From Collybia mongolica (Eukaryota > Basidiomycota > Agaricomycetes > Agaricales > Clitocybaceae): a DNA stretch of 64,000 bases. The translations under genes were made by a program, and so were the position numbers. Where the stretch lies: assembly GCA_013420905.1 (NCBI GenBank), contig JAAXNY010000005.1, positions 1,240,001-1,304,000 on the forward strand. Reading direction: 5' to 3'. The notes under the pieces were generated by a model that did no database searches, had not been told where the DNA came from, and saw nothing but the letters and a program-made list of their open reading frames with translations. This document shows positions 46,562-58,988 of the stretch, one piece after another; within the stretch, counting starts at the first letter, position 1, and each line of letters starts with the position of its first letter.

Positions 46562-48230
46562 TCAATCCCAAAATTTCTCACCAGCATTGGGAAACGATAA
46601 ATAGGAATCATAGTCAATACTGATGCGCCGAAGCAGCTCTTCTGCACCAGGAAATATCCGATCGTTCTTAACCAAGATGACAGCCGCAAGTGAGACCCAC
46701 AGAACACCTATGAATGAAGCCTAAATACCTCACTGAGAATTGAACACCAGACGTCGTCGTGGGTGATCGCAATATCGGCTCTTTCTATCTAATATAGACG
46801 TTGAGGCAATCCTCAGAGCATGCAATTACTTCACCCTGGACTCACCTTGTTTAAAAGCCATTCGTTGATAATGTCCGATGGATGTAGAAACTTTCACGCT
46901 ACTATGATCAGTCAACTCGGCGATTGTTGAGATAATCAATGCCCACTTTCAAGTCATGGTCCAAACCAGTTGGAAAGTCCATGATTACCGCGTCCGGTGA
47001 GTTTATATCGACGCCAGTGGCAACGTCGGTTTTTCCTGTGGTTACTTTTCTGTGGAGCGGGGACTCGGCACTCGAATCTGGGTCCAAGGACGCAACACTT
47101 TTGCCCGACACCATGCCACCGCTAATATTTTTCTTGCCTTTAGTTCTACCAAACGACAATTTTGAATCCGGAGAAATTTCGTCCACACCCTCTCCTAGAT
47201 TGCCTCCAATTGAACCACGTCCCTCGCCTGTATCACCAGCGTCACCTCCACTATGACGGAAGGGAACAGGCCCTTTACTCCCAGGTTTTATTTTGGCGGG
47301 GTTCGTATCTAATGAAATCGCAGGCCTCAAACCAAGCTTTTGCGTCATCCCCTCCCGAAGGGCAATCTTAAACCCTTTAATAAAAACGCACTGGTTTTGG
47401 TGGGGGTTAGCATTTCTTGGTGTATCTCCAGTGTGATTAGGAGGGCCGCTACGAGCTGTGGCAGGACAACTTATTACCCAAGAATAGCCTCCTGATACGC
47501 CCCCACCAGCAAGCATGGCTGCTGTGACTTCAACAGCCACACCTCGGTGTTCTGAATGGTGACGAAACGACGCCGCTGCCCAGGATGTCGTTTTCTTGCA
47601 CCCAGTAACAAGGTACAACGAACTAACGGATGCCCCCCTGCGAAATGCAGGCCCATTGACATGTTTATACCATGAACGCGCATTTCGTTTTGCATATTCA
47701 CGAAATTCATCGAGTCGGAGGACATCGTACCGGTCGGCACCCTCAGGTAGAACCAGAACTCCCGCCTTGATATCAGATGTAGAGGACTCGAGATTAGCTT
47801 GGAAACCTGAAGGGACAAGCCTGGGTAACCTGTTAAGCGTTGGTCCAGGAATAAAAAGGAATACCAACGGGGAAGCTTCCAAGGATGCATTCACTCCAAC
47901 ATGGTGCTGCTTGATGCTGAGGTTACATACATGTCCCCATTTTCCGCGCCAGCCCTCCTCTTCGTCAACATCCGTGGACAAATCAATTCCAATGGGTACG
48001 AAATCTCTTGGAGTACGACCAAAATTGACTGGGTGGCTATGGGGGAAACAAATGTTCCACAAAAAGTCCACGGAACCATCAGGTGTAATTATGCAGAGAT
48101 CGCCAATACCACAGCCTTTATTTTTAAAGGCAGTAGAGAGCGATCTGGAGGGGTTCGGGTTCCACAAAGGGTATCCTTGTCCTTGAGTCAACAGAGCTTG
48201 CACATATGTATCTACCTCGACAGGAATCAT
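46562..48230 (-). CDS. Orphan protein family of Agaricomycetes (GYPLW type)
   Basis: No function known. I recognise the general pattern from many mushroom genomes. The ATG at 48230 starts MIPVEVDTYVQALLTQGQGY followed by PLWNPNPSRSLSTAF, then GCGIGDLCIITPDGSVDFLW and NICFPHSHPVNFGRTPRDF. The middle has GVLVLPEGADRYDVLRLDEF, RSWYKHVNGPAFRR and SLYLVTGCKKTTSWAAASF. A Gly/Ser-rich charged region follows to about 46908. Small exons continue downstream: DIINEWLLNK, RADIAITHDDVWCSILSE and VKNDRIFPGAEELLRRISID, ending NAGEKFWD. The splice joining the long exon to DIINEWLLNK was not resolved; if it does not exist the protein ends at NNRRVD. These proteins look intracellular with no signal peptide; no enzyme motif was seen. 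Confidence 0.6.
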
Positions 48231-49258
48231 GGCAAACAAGCTTATTGCGATGTGATTGAGGCTGGGGTTCTTCTGTAGGTTTCTCTGCCCTGTATGGGAT
48301 ATGTACGGACAAGCTATAAACTTCCTTGGCAAATGCTGTCAAGCTTTGGTCAAACTGCTGTGCTAGCGCTTATTTATTGATGGTCTTGTGCAGGGAGTCT
48401 GAACAAATAGAAACGTACTATGTACACGCTTCGTGAACGTCTTGGTCCCGGCCTTTTGGATCGTCTTTGAAGCTTGAACATTCGCGATAAATTCCCCAAT
48501 CGGCCACTAGTAGTAAGTAAGTAGAGGGCCTTTCAATCCGCATCAGATCAAGATTTACTTTCACGTTCAGTTCACGCTTAGCAGTTTAGCATTTTTTACT
48601 GTTTCAATTGATATGCATCACTTACATAAGATAAGATTGAATCATCTTCAACAACACACCCAGTCAGATCTCCTTCAAGTTTCAGGTTCCTGTATGGTTG
48701 GGATCAGAACCACTCACAAGTCTTACTTGAGTCTTACACAGGTTGTCAAAGCAGTGTGGGGTGAACACTGTAAGTCCTCTGAGCATATTCAGAGGTAGTG
48801 ACTAGGCTGGTCATCTACGATGTCTTGCCTGACAACTGATTGTCCTTCAAAGCTTCATACTTGAGACTATATCATATTGAATCGCCCTGCTTCGTTGTTG
48901 TCTGCGACCATGATCTATATCAAGAACCTCCTACGTCGAGCGCTGGAACTGTGCCTGACAAAAATGCAAGAAACTAGGCCGGGTGCCCTCCCACCCATAT
49001 GCAATGACCCTCTTGAAGGATAGAAATCAAACGAAGTGATGGCAACGAAATGACGCCCTCAACCACTCATCTGTCAATGTCAAAACTAAAACAGAGCTAC
49101 GAAACTCCCCAGCTCGTATAAGAGACGGGATGCTTGTTGCTCACTTCATATTTCCTCATACAAACTTGCATTCAGCTAGTCTGATCCCTTTGCCTTGCCG
49201 CCAAACTCCACAAAGACCTACTTTATTCTTAGTATATTTATCTTAGACCTGTATTGCT
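48231..49258. other. 1-kb divergent intergenic region
   Basis: Between the orphan gene and the third Cys-rich surface-protein gene. No coding sequence, tRNA or repeat recognised. The last 120 bp are pyrimidine-rich (CT stretches), a common feature of strongly expressed basidiomycete promoters. Confidence 0.4.
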
Positions 49259-49870
49259 ATGGTCGCTCTCACTCTTTTCACGGCTCTCGTTACCGCTCTC
49301 CTCGTGTCACAACAAGGTACTTTATTTTCTCTCCTTCAAAAACCTAGTGTCTTACCGTTCCTTGACAACCACAGTACTCGCTAACCCAACTCCATCTACT
49401 TTACCGGCTCTACTGACTCGTCAAGCTAGCCCTATTGACAAAAGCCGAATTCCAGCACAATGTCAATCCAGCTGCGAAGATGTTGTATCAGTACGTCAAT
49501 TCCACTCATAACTGCAACAGAAAGTTAACGGTGTCTCGTTTCCAGGGCTGCACTGACTCAATTGACTGTGTCTGCACTGACAAGAAAATAGATGAGATAG
49601 CCTCATGCCTCGGTTGCTTCACCACTGTAAAAGAAGCTGGTCTGGATGCTAATACTGCTCAAACTGCCCTCGATGGTATGTTCTCTCATGAATTAAAAGT
49701 GACCACCTGATAGATCCAAAATAGCATTCGTGGACGGCTGTGAGGTCGCCGGGAAGCCAGTCAAGGCTGCCACTATTTCGACAAAGAACACTAATGCAGC
49801 TCCCACTGGGTTAAGCGGTTCTGGAATATTTGCTGTCGTAACTTTGGGAGCCATCGTGTTCTTCGTATGA
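49259..49870 (+). CDS. Small eight-Cys GPI-type surface protein, CFEM-like (copy C)
   Basis: Secreted protein of about 135 residues. Signal peptide MVALTLFTALVTALLVSQQ, split after codon 19 by an intron, then VLANPTPSTLPALLTRQ. The Cys-rich domain has eight cysteines: PAQCQSSCEDVVS, GCTDSIDCVCTDKKID, ASCLGCFTTVKEAGLD and AFVDGCEVAGKPV. The CTDxxxCVC part matches the core of CFEM domains, although the second Cys interval is short; this depends on taking ttccag (ending 49544) as the acceptor. A short Thr/Ala/Ser stalk is followed by GLSGSGIFAVVTLGAIVFFV, a GPI-type tail. Intron phases are consistent. Same plan as the tandem pair at 26-28 kb but much shorter. CFEM proteins serve in heme uptake, adhesion or walls; which applies here is unknown. 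Confidence 0.72.
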
Positions 49871-50958
49871 TATTGCCTATCACAACGTTAGCGATATGGA
49901 CAGTGTTTGATACAAAATGGCATACCAGTACTTCATGAGGACTAGGGCAGTAGCTTACCCCGATGCCTTACCCTGTGACGGTCCCAATATAAGCATAAGA
50001 TTCTGTAGAGAGAATGCATCATGCTGGCAAAAATTTGGGCAGGCAGAAGCCGAATTCGCATGAAACAAGCAGTAAAGAGTAGCCCGGAGTTTATCCGCAC
50101 ACTTGCGCGCACGCCGTTGATCCGAGACTCCCGTTGATGGCGCTTGGTCATACAATCCTCCCAAAGCCAGACCTTCAGCAATCACTCAATTAACGCTACT
50201 GATTCACCTGAAAAAATGCCTTGGATGGAAGGATGCCTGCACATCATGAACTCTTACGCCGAATGGCCGAGGGTGATTGATTTGTTACATGTTCTTGTAT
50301 AACAATCTATTCGAGTAGAGGTTTAATTCTGGATATCAAGGGAGGTTGTAGGCAGAGTTCTACTTTGTTAAACACCATGTGGAGTTATATACCTTGTGTT
50401 AAAGAAGTTAGATTTCAGTTGAGGGATATAAAACAGTAAGTTGGGCTCTAAACCACAGAGCTGGACAATAAATCTACAGGTAGCGTAAGGATGAAGTCGC
50501 CTACAAAAGAAGCTACGTATGCTTCGATTACTGTCCCCAACCTACAAATCCGCCTTGTTTGAATTCTGTGGCGCTATTGGCTTCTTGAATTTCCCAGGTT
50601 TCATTAATCGAATGTGACTCCTTGAGGATTGGGGTGTTGTAGATCAGGATTTGACTTCGCGCCAAAAGACCGAGGGATTAGGTGAGGGTGGTCGTTTGTC
50701 ACTGACATGTATGAAGTATAACCTAGGTGGAAAAGACAAGCTTTGTGGTACTACATGACTCTTGCGGTCTTTGCAGCTTGTCATACATTCATATGCATTC
50801 ATGAGCCACCAAAATGAATCGAGTGTGGCAAAAAAGACTTTTGAATTTGTAAATAAGCAAGTACAAGGCGCATCGGCTACTTGATTTACGGAAATATTTC
50901 ATTGAGCAAGTGCTGATACCACAGCGTCAAATTTCACATAACCCCCCACGTTTCGACG
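49871..50958. other. 1.1-kb intergenic region
   Basis: No gene recognised. A minus-strand open frame around 49955-50185 has no family match and no support. The right half is AT-rich and should contain the CTU1 promoter. Confidence 0.4.
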
Positions 50959-52269
50959 ATGGCGCCCCGAGCCTGTGCGCTCTGTGATATTGCGAAAGCT
51001 ATGCTAAAACGCCCGAAAACTGGGCAGCAGATTTGCCGCGAATGCTTTTTCTATGTCTTTGAAACGGAAGTTCATAACACAATAACGCAGTCTAAGCTTT
51101 TCAGACCAGGAGATCGGGTAGCTATCGGAGCGTCTGGTGGAAAAGGTGAGAATTCCGTATGTGCCTAAAGTCTGTACGGTCTAAATTAAGTCCAGATTCT
51201 ACGGTGCTTGCGTATGTGATGAAGACATTAAACGAGCGGCACCAGTATGGACTCGATCTATTCTTGTTATCCATAGACGAGGGGATTACAGGCTACAGAG
51301 ACGACTCGCTTGAAGTGAGGATCTCGAAATACCAGATTCATTCGCTTATTATGGATCTAGACAGTAAAGCGAAACCAACAACAGTATGATATGCCTCTGA
51401 AGATTCTCTCATATGATGAACTCTATGGCTGGACCATGGATGCAATCGTCGAACAAGTTGGCCGAAAGAACAACTGTACATTTTGTGGTGTCTTCCGGCG
51501 TCAGGCGCTTGATCGTGGAGCAGTGATGCTCGGCGTGGACCACATCGTTACTGGACACAACGCTGATGACATCGCCGAAACCGTTCTCATGAACAGTATG
51601 TCGCAAATCTCCTTAAACACCCGTTCTTTATCTAACCCTTTTAAGTCATGCGAGGGGACATCGCGAGACTGGGCCGATGCACGTCAATCTGTACCCAGGG
51701 CGAAGATACCATCAGGCGTTCGAAGCCTTTCAAATACGCGTACGAGAAGGAAATAGTGATGTACGCCTACTTCAAGAAGCTTGACTACTTCTCCACAGAG
51801 TGCATATACTCTCCCGACGCGTATCGGGGGCATGCACGTGCTTTTCTGAAGGATCTGGAAGCAGCACGGCCCAGTGCCATTATCGACATCATCCATTCGG
51901 GAGAGGCTTTTGAAGTCAGAGAGGATGTCAAAGCAACCCAACGGGTGCAACGTAAGGTGGTCCTTCCCTTCAATTGGAATGATGGCTCACGCGCCTTCCA
52001 GAAACGTGCCAACGATGCGGATACATGTCGAGCAATGAGTTGTGCAAGGCATGCACACTATTGGAGGGGTTGGAGCGTGGGATGGCCAACTCCGGGATCG
52101 TGCGTTTTTTTGAATACGAAAGGTGCATATACTAATCAGACTGTGCCAGACCGACCGCGGGCGAAAGAAGATGGAAGCCGAGGGCCCTACCCCCAACAAC
52201 TTGCGGACTATCCCTTTATACAAACCCCCATCGGGAAACCCCACCATCGCGATTGAGACCCCCGCATAA
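50959..52269 (+). CDS. NCS6: Cytoplasmic tRNA 2-thiolation protein 1 (CTU1/Ncs6)
   Basis: ATP-dependent tRNA thiolase subunit that makes 2-thiouridine at U34 of tRNA-Lys, -Glu and -Gln(UUG), using sulfur from Urm1. It starts [20 protein letters not shown] followed by [11 protein letters not shown], giving two CxxC/CxxC-like zinc pairs. The PP-loop is [20 protein letters not shown], split by an intron after SGGK. Then [57 protein letters not shown] (catalytic CxxC) and [28 protein letters not shown] and [20 protein letters not shown] follow, with the second active Cys in [19 protein letters not shown]-terminal: [20 protein letters not shown] and PTIAIETPA. About six introns, normal length, all catalytic motifs present. 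Confidence 0.93.
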
Positions 52270-52500
52270 CGAGCTGTCGTCGTCTTATCCAACTACTTCG
52301 CATGTTAATTTATCGCTTATATCTGATCCGTAAATATCGCCGAAACGAGTTCTTCATGCATCTATTAATTTTGTCCTTGATTGTAGAAGTGATAGTCCTG
52401 GTAGCGTTGTAAAGTACTGGGTGTGACCCGTGCTATGTCATTATTTAAAGAGTGAGTACATATGTTCGTGAATGAAATAAATGGGAGAGATTCTAGATTA

Positions 52501-55500
52501 TTAACCTACGATTTTGACCACGGCTGTCCCCCCATCTGCCAATATTCCCCGACCCCCATTCACGAACACCCTGGGGGCCTGTTCGAATGGCAGAACCCTC
52601 TCATCTTGATCCCCAACCCACGGTCGAATGCCGTCCTCCAATGACGCCCTCAGAACTTCCCTAATGGTTTCGCTTACATTCTCCCCTTCCCAATCCACGT
52701 CCTGAGCTACGCCAACCCACGCATAGCCAACCTTGCCACCGTCTTGCTTCTTCCCGTCGTTCCTACCCGTCACACCGAAATTCGAGGACCTCAGCCCCGC
52801 CCTGAAGTTGTCTCCGGCGGTAGGGATGGGTCGGCCGGGAAAGTCGCCAACAAGCGTTGTAAACTGTTTCACACCAATTCCTTTTGCTTTTTTCCTTGAC
52901 TTCTTTCCATTTGCATGTCCAGTTTCTTTGGCCTTGCTTCGCCCAGACAGTTTCAACAACTTCTCCGAGGCCTCCCACACTTCCTTCCCGCCGACGGTAT
53001 CCAAAACCGCATCAAACATATCATCATCCTCGCGCAGTCGCTCGATAACCCTCACCAACGCTCCCCGCCCGTCGTCCACATCTGCATCCTCACCGTCATC
53101 AAAAACTACCTCCTCTCCGCCCCATCGTCGTACCCGCTCTTCCACCTTCCGCATACAAAACCGTTCCTTCCCTTCCCCTCGCCCGTCTTTTAGTCCTTCC
53201 CCCTCATAGCGCAGACATCCGTATGGGACGTGTACACACACCCGCCACCCACGCTTTACCAGCATTTGGACTGCCATCGCACCGGCTCCGTCATGCCCCC
53301 GCAGCACGAGCGCGCGCCGCCGCCGCCCATCTTGCTCGTAATCATTTCCCGAGTCCCGTTCCTTCGCTTGAGTGTTTCCCGGACCCCCGACAGCATCCAC
53401 GCTTCCGAATTCCATATTGCCTTCGGTCCCAACGGAAGCTGATGCGTTTGAAAATGCAAAAGCAAATGTCCGGACGGCACGATGGGCCGGGATTCCACAC
53501 ACGGGCAAGAGGGCAAGCTCTTCGAGTGTCATCGGAGGTTCGTGCAATGGACGACGCTCAGGATGAGAGTTGAGTAATGGAGACTGGTCAATTCTGATGC
53601 TTGAGCTCCGAGAAAGCAAGATTGAAGGTTTTGGCGTTGAGCTTGACGGAGTCGGTGTTTCACCTCTGTAGCTCTGGCTATCATCGTCGTCTGATGGCAT
53701 GTGGTGTGATTGGGGTATTCCATTAGTGTCCATCCTAGGATAGGGGACGCGATGGACGCGATGTTTGTCGACAACAATAAACTCTGTGAGGGCGCCGCAC
53801 TAGGACGAAGATTGTCAGTTATACATTATAAGCACGCAATAGGGGTTGAATAAATAGGAGAAAGTTTAAAAATAGATGCGGGAACCCGGCACGTAAACAA
53901 CAAGACTGTACATAAACGATGCTCACCTTTTTCAAATCCAATAAGCCAGCTACCCAATCTCCCTTTCGTCCCAGTTCCTCCCCAACTTCCCACCCAGATT
54001 CCAGAATTCTCCCAACAAAGCTGCGTCCGGGAATGTAACCGACTCCGGCGGCAAGTGTGTTGGATGCTGAAATCACACTCGGAGGCGTTGAACTTGAAGG
54101 TGAGCGGGGGGAGTTCCGAGCCGGAAACTGGGACAGTCCCAGAGTCGAACGTAGGCTAAGGCTCCGCTTTGGGGTTGATGGAGGTGTTTTGGTTGTCGGA
54201 GGATCAAACTCCTCCAGAGGAACACTTTTGAGAGCGGCAGATGCCCCCCCGATGCCTCCACCAAAAACTAAGCGAGCATCAACACCATCGACAGCAACTC
54301 CCCATACCTGCACGAGGACAGAACCACTAGGAACGTAGTCGGGAGGCTTCCGGTAGCTTGTGAAGCCTAAAGGCAGGCCCACATGTCCTCTTCGTAGGGT
54401 GCTTTCTGTTACGGTTGCGTCTGTGCTCTGATTTCGCAGATGGGTCTGAGTTGGGAACGCCGGGGATGTGGCGGATGAGGAGGAACCTCGTCTGAAAAGT
54501 CCTATGAGCTTCTTACCTGGACTCCCGGTGCCAGAGCCCCCACTCAGGCCGTGAATCACCTCCACACTCGCCATGGTTGTCTGCGCGACCCCACTCCTCG
54601 TGAGGTCGACTTTTCCGTCAACGCTCATGCCACCGCCACCAATGAAGTCCTTACCCAACCCGAACTTGGAGTGGAGGTTTGAGACTTGGGAGAATGGAAC
54701 TGGCGCGCGCGGGAGGACGAGAGAGGTGTATCCTGGGGTACCTTGTGACGGCAGGTTGCCTGCAGTGAAGGTCGGGAGGGAAGTAGACGTCGAGTGGTAC
54801 GGGTCGGCCGAGGAAGACGCGTACTTGTTCGTCTTGTGTGACGGGGTGTAGGACGACGTGGACGCGTGGGATGACGAGGATGATGCGTGCGAAGGTGGGG
54901 CAGACGTGCGATCGAGCGACCGCGACCGCCTGTGATGGAGCTGAGATGGATGGGCTTTTGGCGTTCTGAGAGTAGAGGTGTTAAAGGGTGGGAGCGTTGG
55001 AGATGAGACCATACGATCCCGCATGGCGCTTGCCCCAGGGCGGTTTTTGGGTCGCGAGATGAGGACACTGCTGCGTGGGTGGTAGTGGGGAAGGTCCTGT
55101 AGTTCATCCTCCTCGAGGAGGGCCGTCATGCTGCTCATGATGCTCGGCGTAGCTTTGGAGATAGATTTGGACATGGGCGTGTTAGGCTTCGTACGCGTCT
55201 GGGATTTGGGCGCGGCGGCGGGTGAGGACTCGGTTTTCGGATATCGGCGACGAGGGACTGGCGTTGTTGTTGATTTAGTGCTAGGATCAGAAGGCACGAG
55301 CCACCTAACGTCCTTGGCCCAATCTCGATCAACGTAACCATGTGTGTTCTGCGGCGGCTGCGGATTAGATTTGATATGTGTCGTGTAATGGTGGTGGTGA
55401 CCAGAATCAGAGTTGACAGGTGTAGTCATGCGAGTCGAGTCGGATGTTGAGAAGGAGAAAATGGAGTGCCCGTCGAGCGAGGTTGAGGAAAGCGAGGCGT

Positions 55501-55949
55501 TCGATGTGCTGGCTTCCAGTTGAGTTGCCGGAGTCTTGGTCGATAGAACTCTCAACGGGCTTGGATGTTTGACCGGTGCTGTATAGGATGCCGCCATTGA
55601 CGTTCGTGGAGATGTATTTGGCGTGTAGAAGACGTCGCGGTCAGAATCAGAATCGGACTCGTGGGTACATTCGTCGGCGATAGGCAGCTTCTGTACGTCT
55701 ACAGTTATGTCATGTCCGTATGGTTTCGAATTCTGGATACACATCGTCAATTCATAGGTGCATGAAAAGCTTCTAATATCCCTCGATAATCCAACATACC
55801 TCAGAATTGAGCGCTTGACCATTTCCTAGAGTTTCAGTTGCAATCCGAACCATGTCTCGCTTGGTTGAGAAATACACCTTCTCTTCTGGAAAAGCGTACG
55901 TTTGTGAAGGCCGTCCAAGTAAAGATTGCATTATCGTAGGTTTCGCCAT
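52501..55949 (-). CDS. MDR-like (quinone-oxidoreductase fold) protein with long disordered N-terminus
   Basis: The ATG at 55949 (MAKPTIMQSLLGRPSQTYAF) opens a unit continuing PEEKVYFSTKRDMVRIATE. About 450 residues of Ser/Thr/Pro-rich low-complexity sequence follow (many SSSS, TSTS and TPT runs). Then come GroES-like elements: GSVLVQVWGVAVDGVDARLV, GVGYIPGRSFVGRILESGWE and DWVAGLLDLKKCGALTEFIV. A second disordered insert (SSSTPKPSILLSRSSSIR) precedes PPMTLEELALLPVCGIPAHR. The Rossmann part shows ALVLRGHDGAGAMAVQMLVK, where GHDGAGAMA replaces the usual GAxGxVG, and FDAVLDTVGGKEVWEASEKL. It ends ILADGGTAVVKIVG. About three introns, near 1,050 residues, more than twice a normal MDR enzyme. No zinc ligands were seen. 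The disordered inserts and altered glycine motif suggest regulatory or scaffold use; activity is uncertain. Confidence 0.72.
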
Positions 55950-56710
55950 GTCGTATAGCCCCAAACAGGACCTCGATGTTTTTCACGACGAGCGAGCGTT
56001 CTGGCGTCTGAAATGGTGGCAATGTTAAGTTACCGTCGGAATTCGGGTTTCATTGCATCATCTAGGTCTATTCTTAGGGCTCTAGCCAAACAATGACCAA
56101 ATGGGCATCTCATTATTTACTACAACCGTCGTCGCCTATCTTTTCAACACTCTCGTACCGACATACTAAACGTGCTTTTTCCGCGGGAAATCCCTTGGAA
56201 CAAATATCAGGATACTGACCTTGACGACGGATGGCACCACACCACTGTGATTTCGTTGTGCAATGCGGAACTATTTCTGAGGATTAGCGAGAGGTAAATG
56301 TGAGTGAACATCTGGTTTTGTCCTGTGGGCAAGCATGGTGTAATGACTTTTAAAGCCGAGCTTCAGTAGATTACCAGGACCCAAAAAAGACAACTCAAAC
56401 CTCTGCTTAATTTGCGCAAGGCTCAACGGCTTCTGAACCCCTCCGAGAACCTGATATCATGATGGTTATGGGCTTCGCAACCATATGGAATTCGGATATT
56501 CGAAGTTCGAGTAAAGCCAATTGGAATTAACAATAAATTTGTCTTTGCTATCGGTAGCGCTTGCTCAAGTACTTCTTTGGAAACCGGAATTAGGCCCACA
56601 CGATTCTGTCACCACAAGCCTAGAGCTTCTCATTTTTCGCGTGGCAGTGACAGGCTCGCAACACATTTAAATGCTTTCCATGGTGTCAACATGAACTCGT
56701 CGTTTTCACT
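55950..56710. other. Divergent spacer, MDR-like gene / GMC oxidoreductase
   Basis: 0.76 kb holding two promoters. No coding sequence recognised. The first 75 bp keep an open frame (PFQTPERSLVVKNIEVLFGA) in another phase than the MDR-like start, without an ATG; this could be a 5' exon of a longer isoform. Confidence 0.4.
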
Positions 56711-58988
56711 ATGCGTTCTCCAAACGCCTGTATCTTATCACTCTCTTTGGCTGCACCCACTTTTGCCGCTCTCTATACTTCACCCTCGCAGCTCCCAAAG
56801 ACAATATATGATTATGTCGTCATAGGAGGTTTGTCCCCCCCCCCCCCCCCCCCCCCCCCTCCACACCCAAATTCGCAGTATCTAATAAGCATACCTCGTA
56901 GCCGGGACTGCGGGTAGTGTTATCGCTAGTCGATTAACGGAAAATCCAGGCGTATCGGTTCTTGTTCTGGAGGCTGGCTTAACGTAAACGATGGTATCTT
57001 CTGCAAAATATCAGTATTCTAAAATATGGCCCTCCCAGAAATGAGGGCGTTCTTGCCTCGATTGTTCCTTTCCTGGGACCTTCTCTCGCTCCTAGTCAGT
57101 GAATGCGCCTTTACGTGGGTAGATATATTCATCACCACACACATTAGACACCGTTTATGACTGGAACTACACGACAACCGCCCAGAGTGGCTATAATGGC
57201 CGTACTGTACCATATCCCAGAGGGAGGATGCTTGGCGGTAGCAGTTCTATTAGTACGTATCCATGCGTGCCATTTTCCAATGTATGGTCTTGACACTCCA
57301 GCCTTAGATTACATGGCATACACGCGAGGTTCTTCCGAGGACTTTGATCGATACGCCGCCGTTACTGGAGATCCTGGCTGGGCATGGAGTAACATGAAGC
57401 GATACATGGCTAAGGTCGATGAGCGTGCTATTCATTAAGGTTACAATTAACACTGGCTAAAGATAGAGAAACTTGTTCCTCCTGCGGATAACCACAACAT
57501 TTCTGAGCAACTCGACCCTGCTGTGCATAGTACCAGTGGAGCGCTCCTCGTCAGCCTTCCGGGCTTCCCGATGGCCCTTGACGACCGCATTATGGCAACC
57601 ACTCGCGAATTGCCCGCTGAGTTCCCCTTCAACCTTGATATGAACAGTGGGAAAGTCTTGGGGGTCGGTTGGTTCCAGGGAACTTTCGGAGGTGGCAAGC
57701 GAAGTAGCGCGGCGACAGCATATCTTCAAGATGGACAGATCGACCGGCCTAACCTCCACGTGCTCATCAATGCACAAGTCACAAAGCTAGTAAAAACTGG
57801 GACTACCAGGGGCCTGCCTTCGTTCCACGGGGTGCAGTTCGCAAGCCAGAAAGGCGGTGGGGCCTTTGATTCTCGAGCTAGACTTTTTCTGATAGCGTTG
57901 CATTCCCAGGTAACACAACAACTGTATATAGTACCAAGGAAGTCGTCTTATCTGCTGGAGCAATCGGCACGCCGACGATTCTCCAACTTTCCGGGATAGG
58001 TCCTAAGGCTGCTCTGAACACGGTCGGCATTACTGCGATTGTCGATAACCCATCGGTTGGCCAAAATCTGTCTGACCACGCTCTCCTTGTCAATACATAC
58101 ATGGTAAAAGGGGGTGACAGCTTCGACAATCTTTTCAGAGACTCCAATACATTCTCTTCTTCTCTCTCGCAGTGGACGTCATCATTATCCGGACCTTTCA
58201 CTGATGGCATCGCAAATCATCTGGCATTCTTACGACTCCCATCATCGGCTAGTATATTCAAAACGGTGAAAGACCCTGCACCTGGGCCCAAGTCTGCTCA
58301 TTATGAATTCATATTCTCCGTAAGTGCCGTTACAGCCTAGTGTGGATAATCAGAGCCTGAAATATATATGTAGAATCTGTGGGTACAGCCCGGCGTCGCA
58401 GTCCCGGCTATGGGAAGCTTCATGAGCATCACTACATGTGTAATATCGCCCACTGCACGTAGACATCTTTACTTCTAAGCGATCTTTTCGGTTCTGATTA
58501 TGTATTACTGAAGGTGGGTTCACGAAACTTTCATCATCGGATCCCTTTGCGAAACCTGTCATCGACCCGAAGTTCTTGTCCACGGCTTTCGATATTTTCA
58601 CAATGAAAGAAGCCGTCAAAGCCGTACAACGATTTACCTCAGCAAAGGCATGGAAGGACTATATCTTGTCTCCTTTTGGCACACTCACTACCGCGACCAC
58701 GGATACGGCCATCGAATCTTACGTCCGAAACAATGCGGGGACCGTATTTCACCCCATTGGAACGGCCAGTATGTCGCCCGAAGGCGCCAAATGGGGTGTT
58801 GTCGATCCGAACCTTAAGGTTAAAGGAGTCGAAGGATTAAGGATCGTGGACGCATCCATCATGGTAGGTCTTGTAAAAAGTTCACTTACCGTGTCTAATA
58901 GATCTTGTAGCCTTTCATCCCGAACGGACATCCCCAAGCGGCCATATACCTAATTGCGGAACGCGCAGCTACCCTTATCAAAAACTAG
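56711..58988 (+). CDS. GMC oxidoreductase, aryl-alcohol oxidase-like
   Basis: Secreted FAD oxidase of the glucose-methanol-choline family; relatives oxidise aromatic alcohols and supply H2O2 for lignin breakdown. Signal peptide MRSPNACILSLSLAAPTFAA. The FAD-binding GxGxxG is formed by splicing YDYVVIGG to AGTAGSVIASRLTENPG across an intron carrying a 25-base poly-C run. Then YDWNYTTTAQSGYNGRTVPY and PRGRMLGGSSSINYMAYTRG (GMC signature 1). Middle: GWAWSNMKRYMAKIEKLVPP, SSAATAYLQDGQIDRPNLHV and VVLSAGAIGTPTILQLSGIG (signature 2). Catalytic histidines are in NAGTVFHPIGTASMSPEGA and PFIPNGHPQAAIYLIAERAA. The end is ATLIKN. About nine introns. All active-site motifs are intact, so it is probably functional. 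Substrate specificity (aryl alcohol, pyranose, methanol or other) cannot be read here. It is the last intact gene before the repeat-rich right end. Confidence 0.9.
56835..56859. repeat. Poly-C tract of 25 bases inside a GMC gene intron
   Basis: An uninterrupted run of C shortly after the donor of the first intron of the GMC gene. Run length may be inaccurate from sequencing slippage. Confidence 0.8.

Noticed and set aside
49955..50185. Minus-strand frame downstream of the third Cys-rich protein gene
   Set aside because: Short, no family match, no splice partner found.
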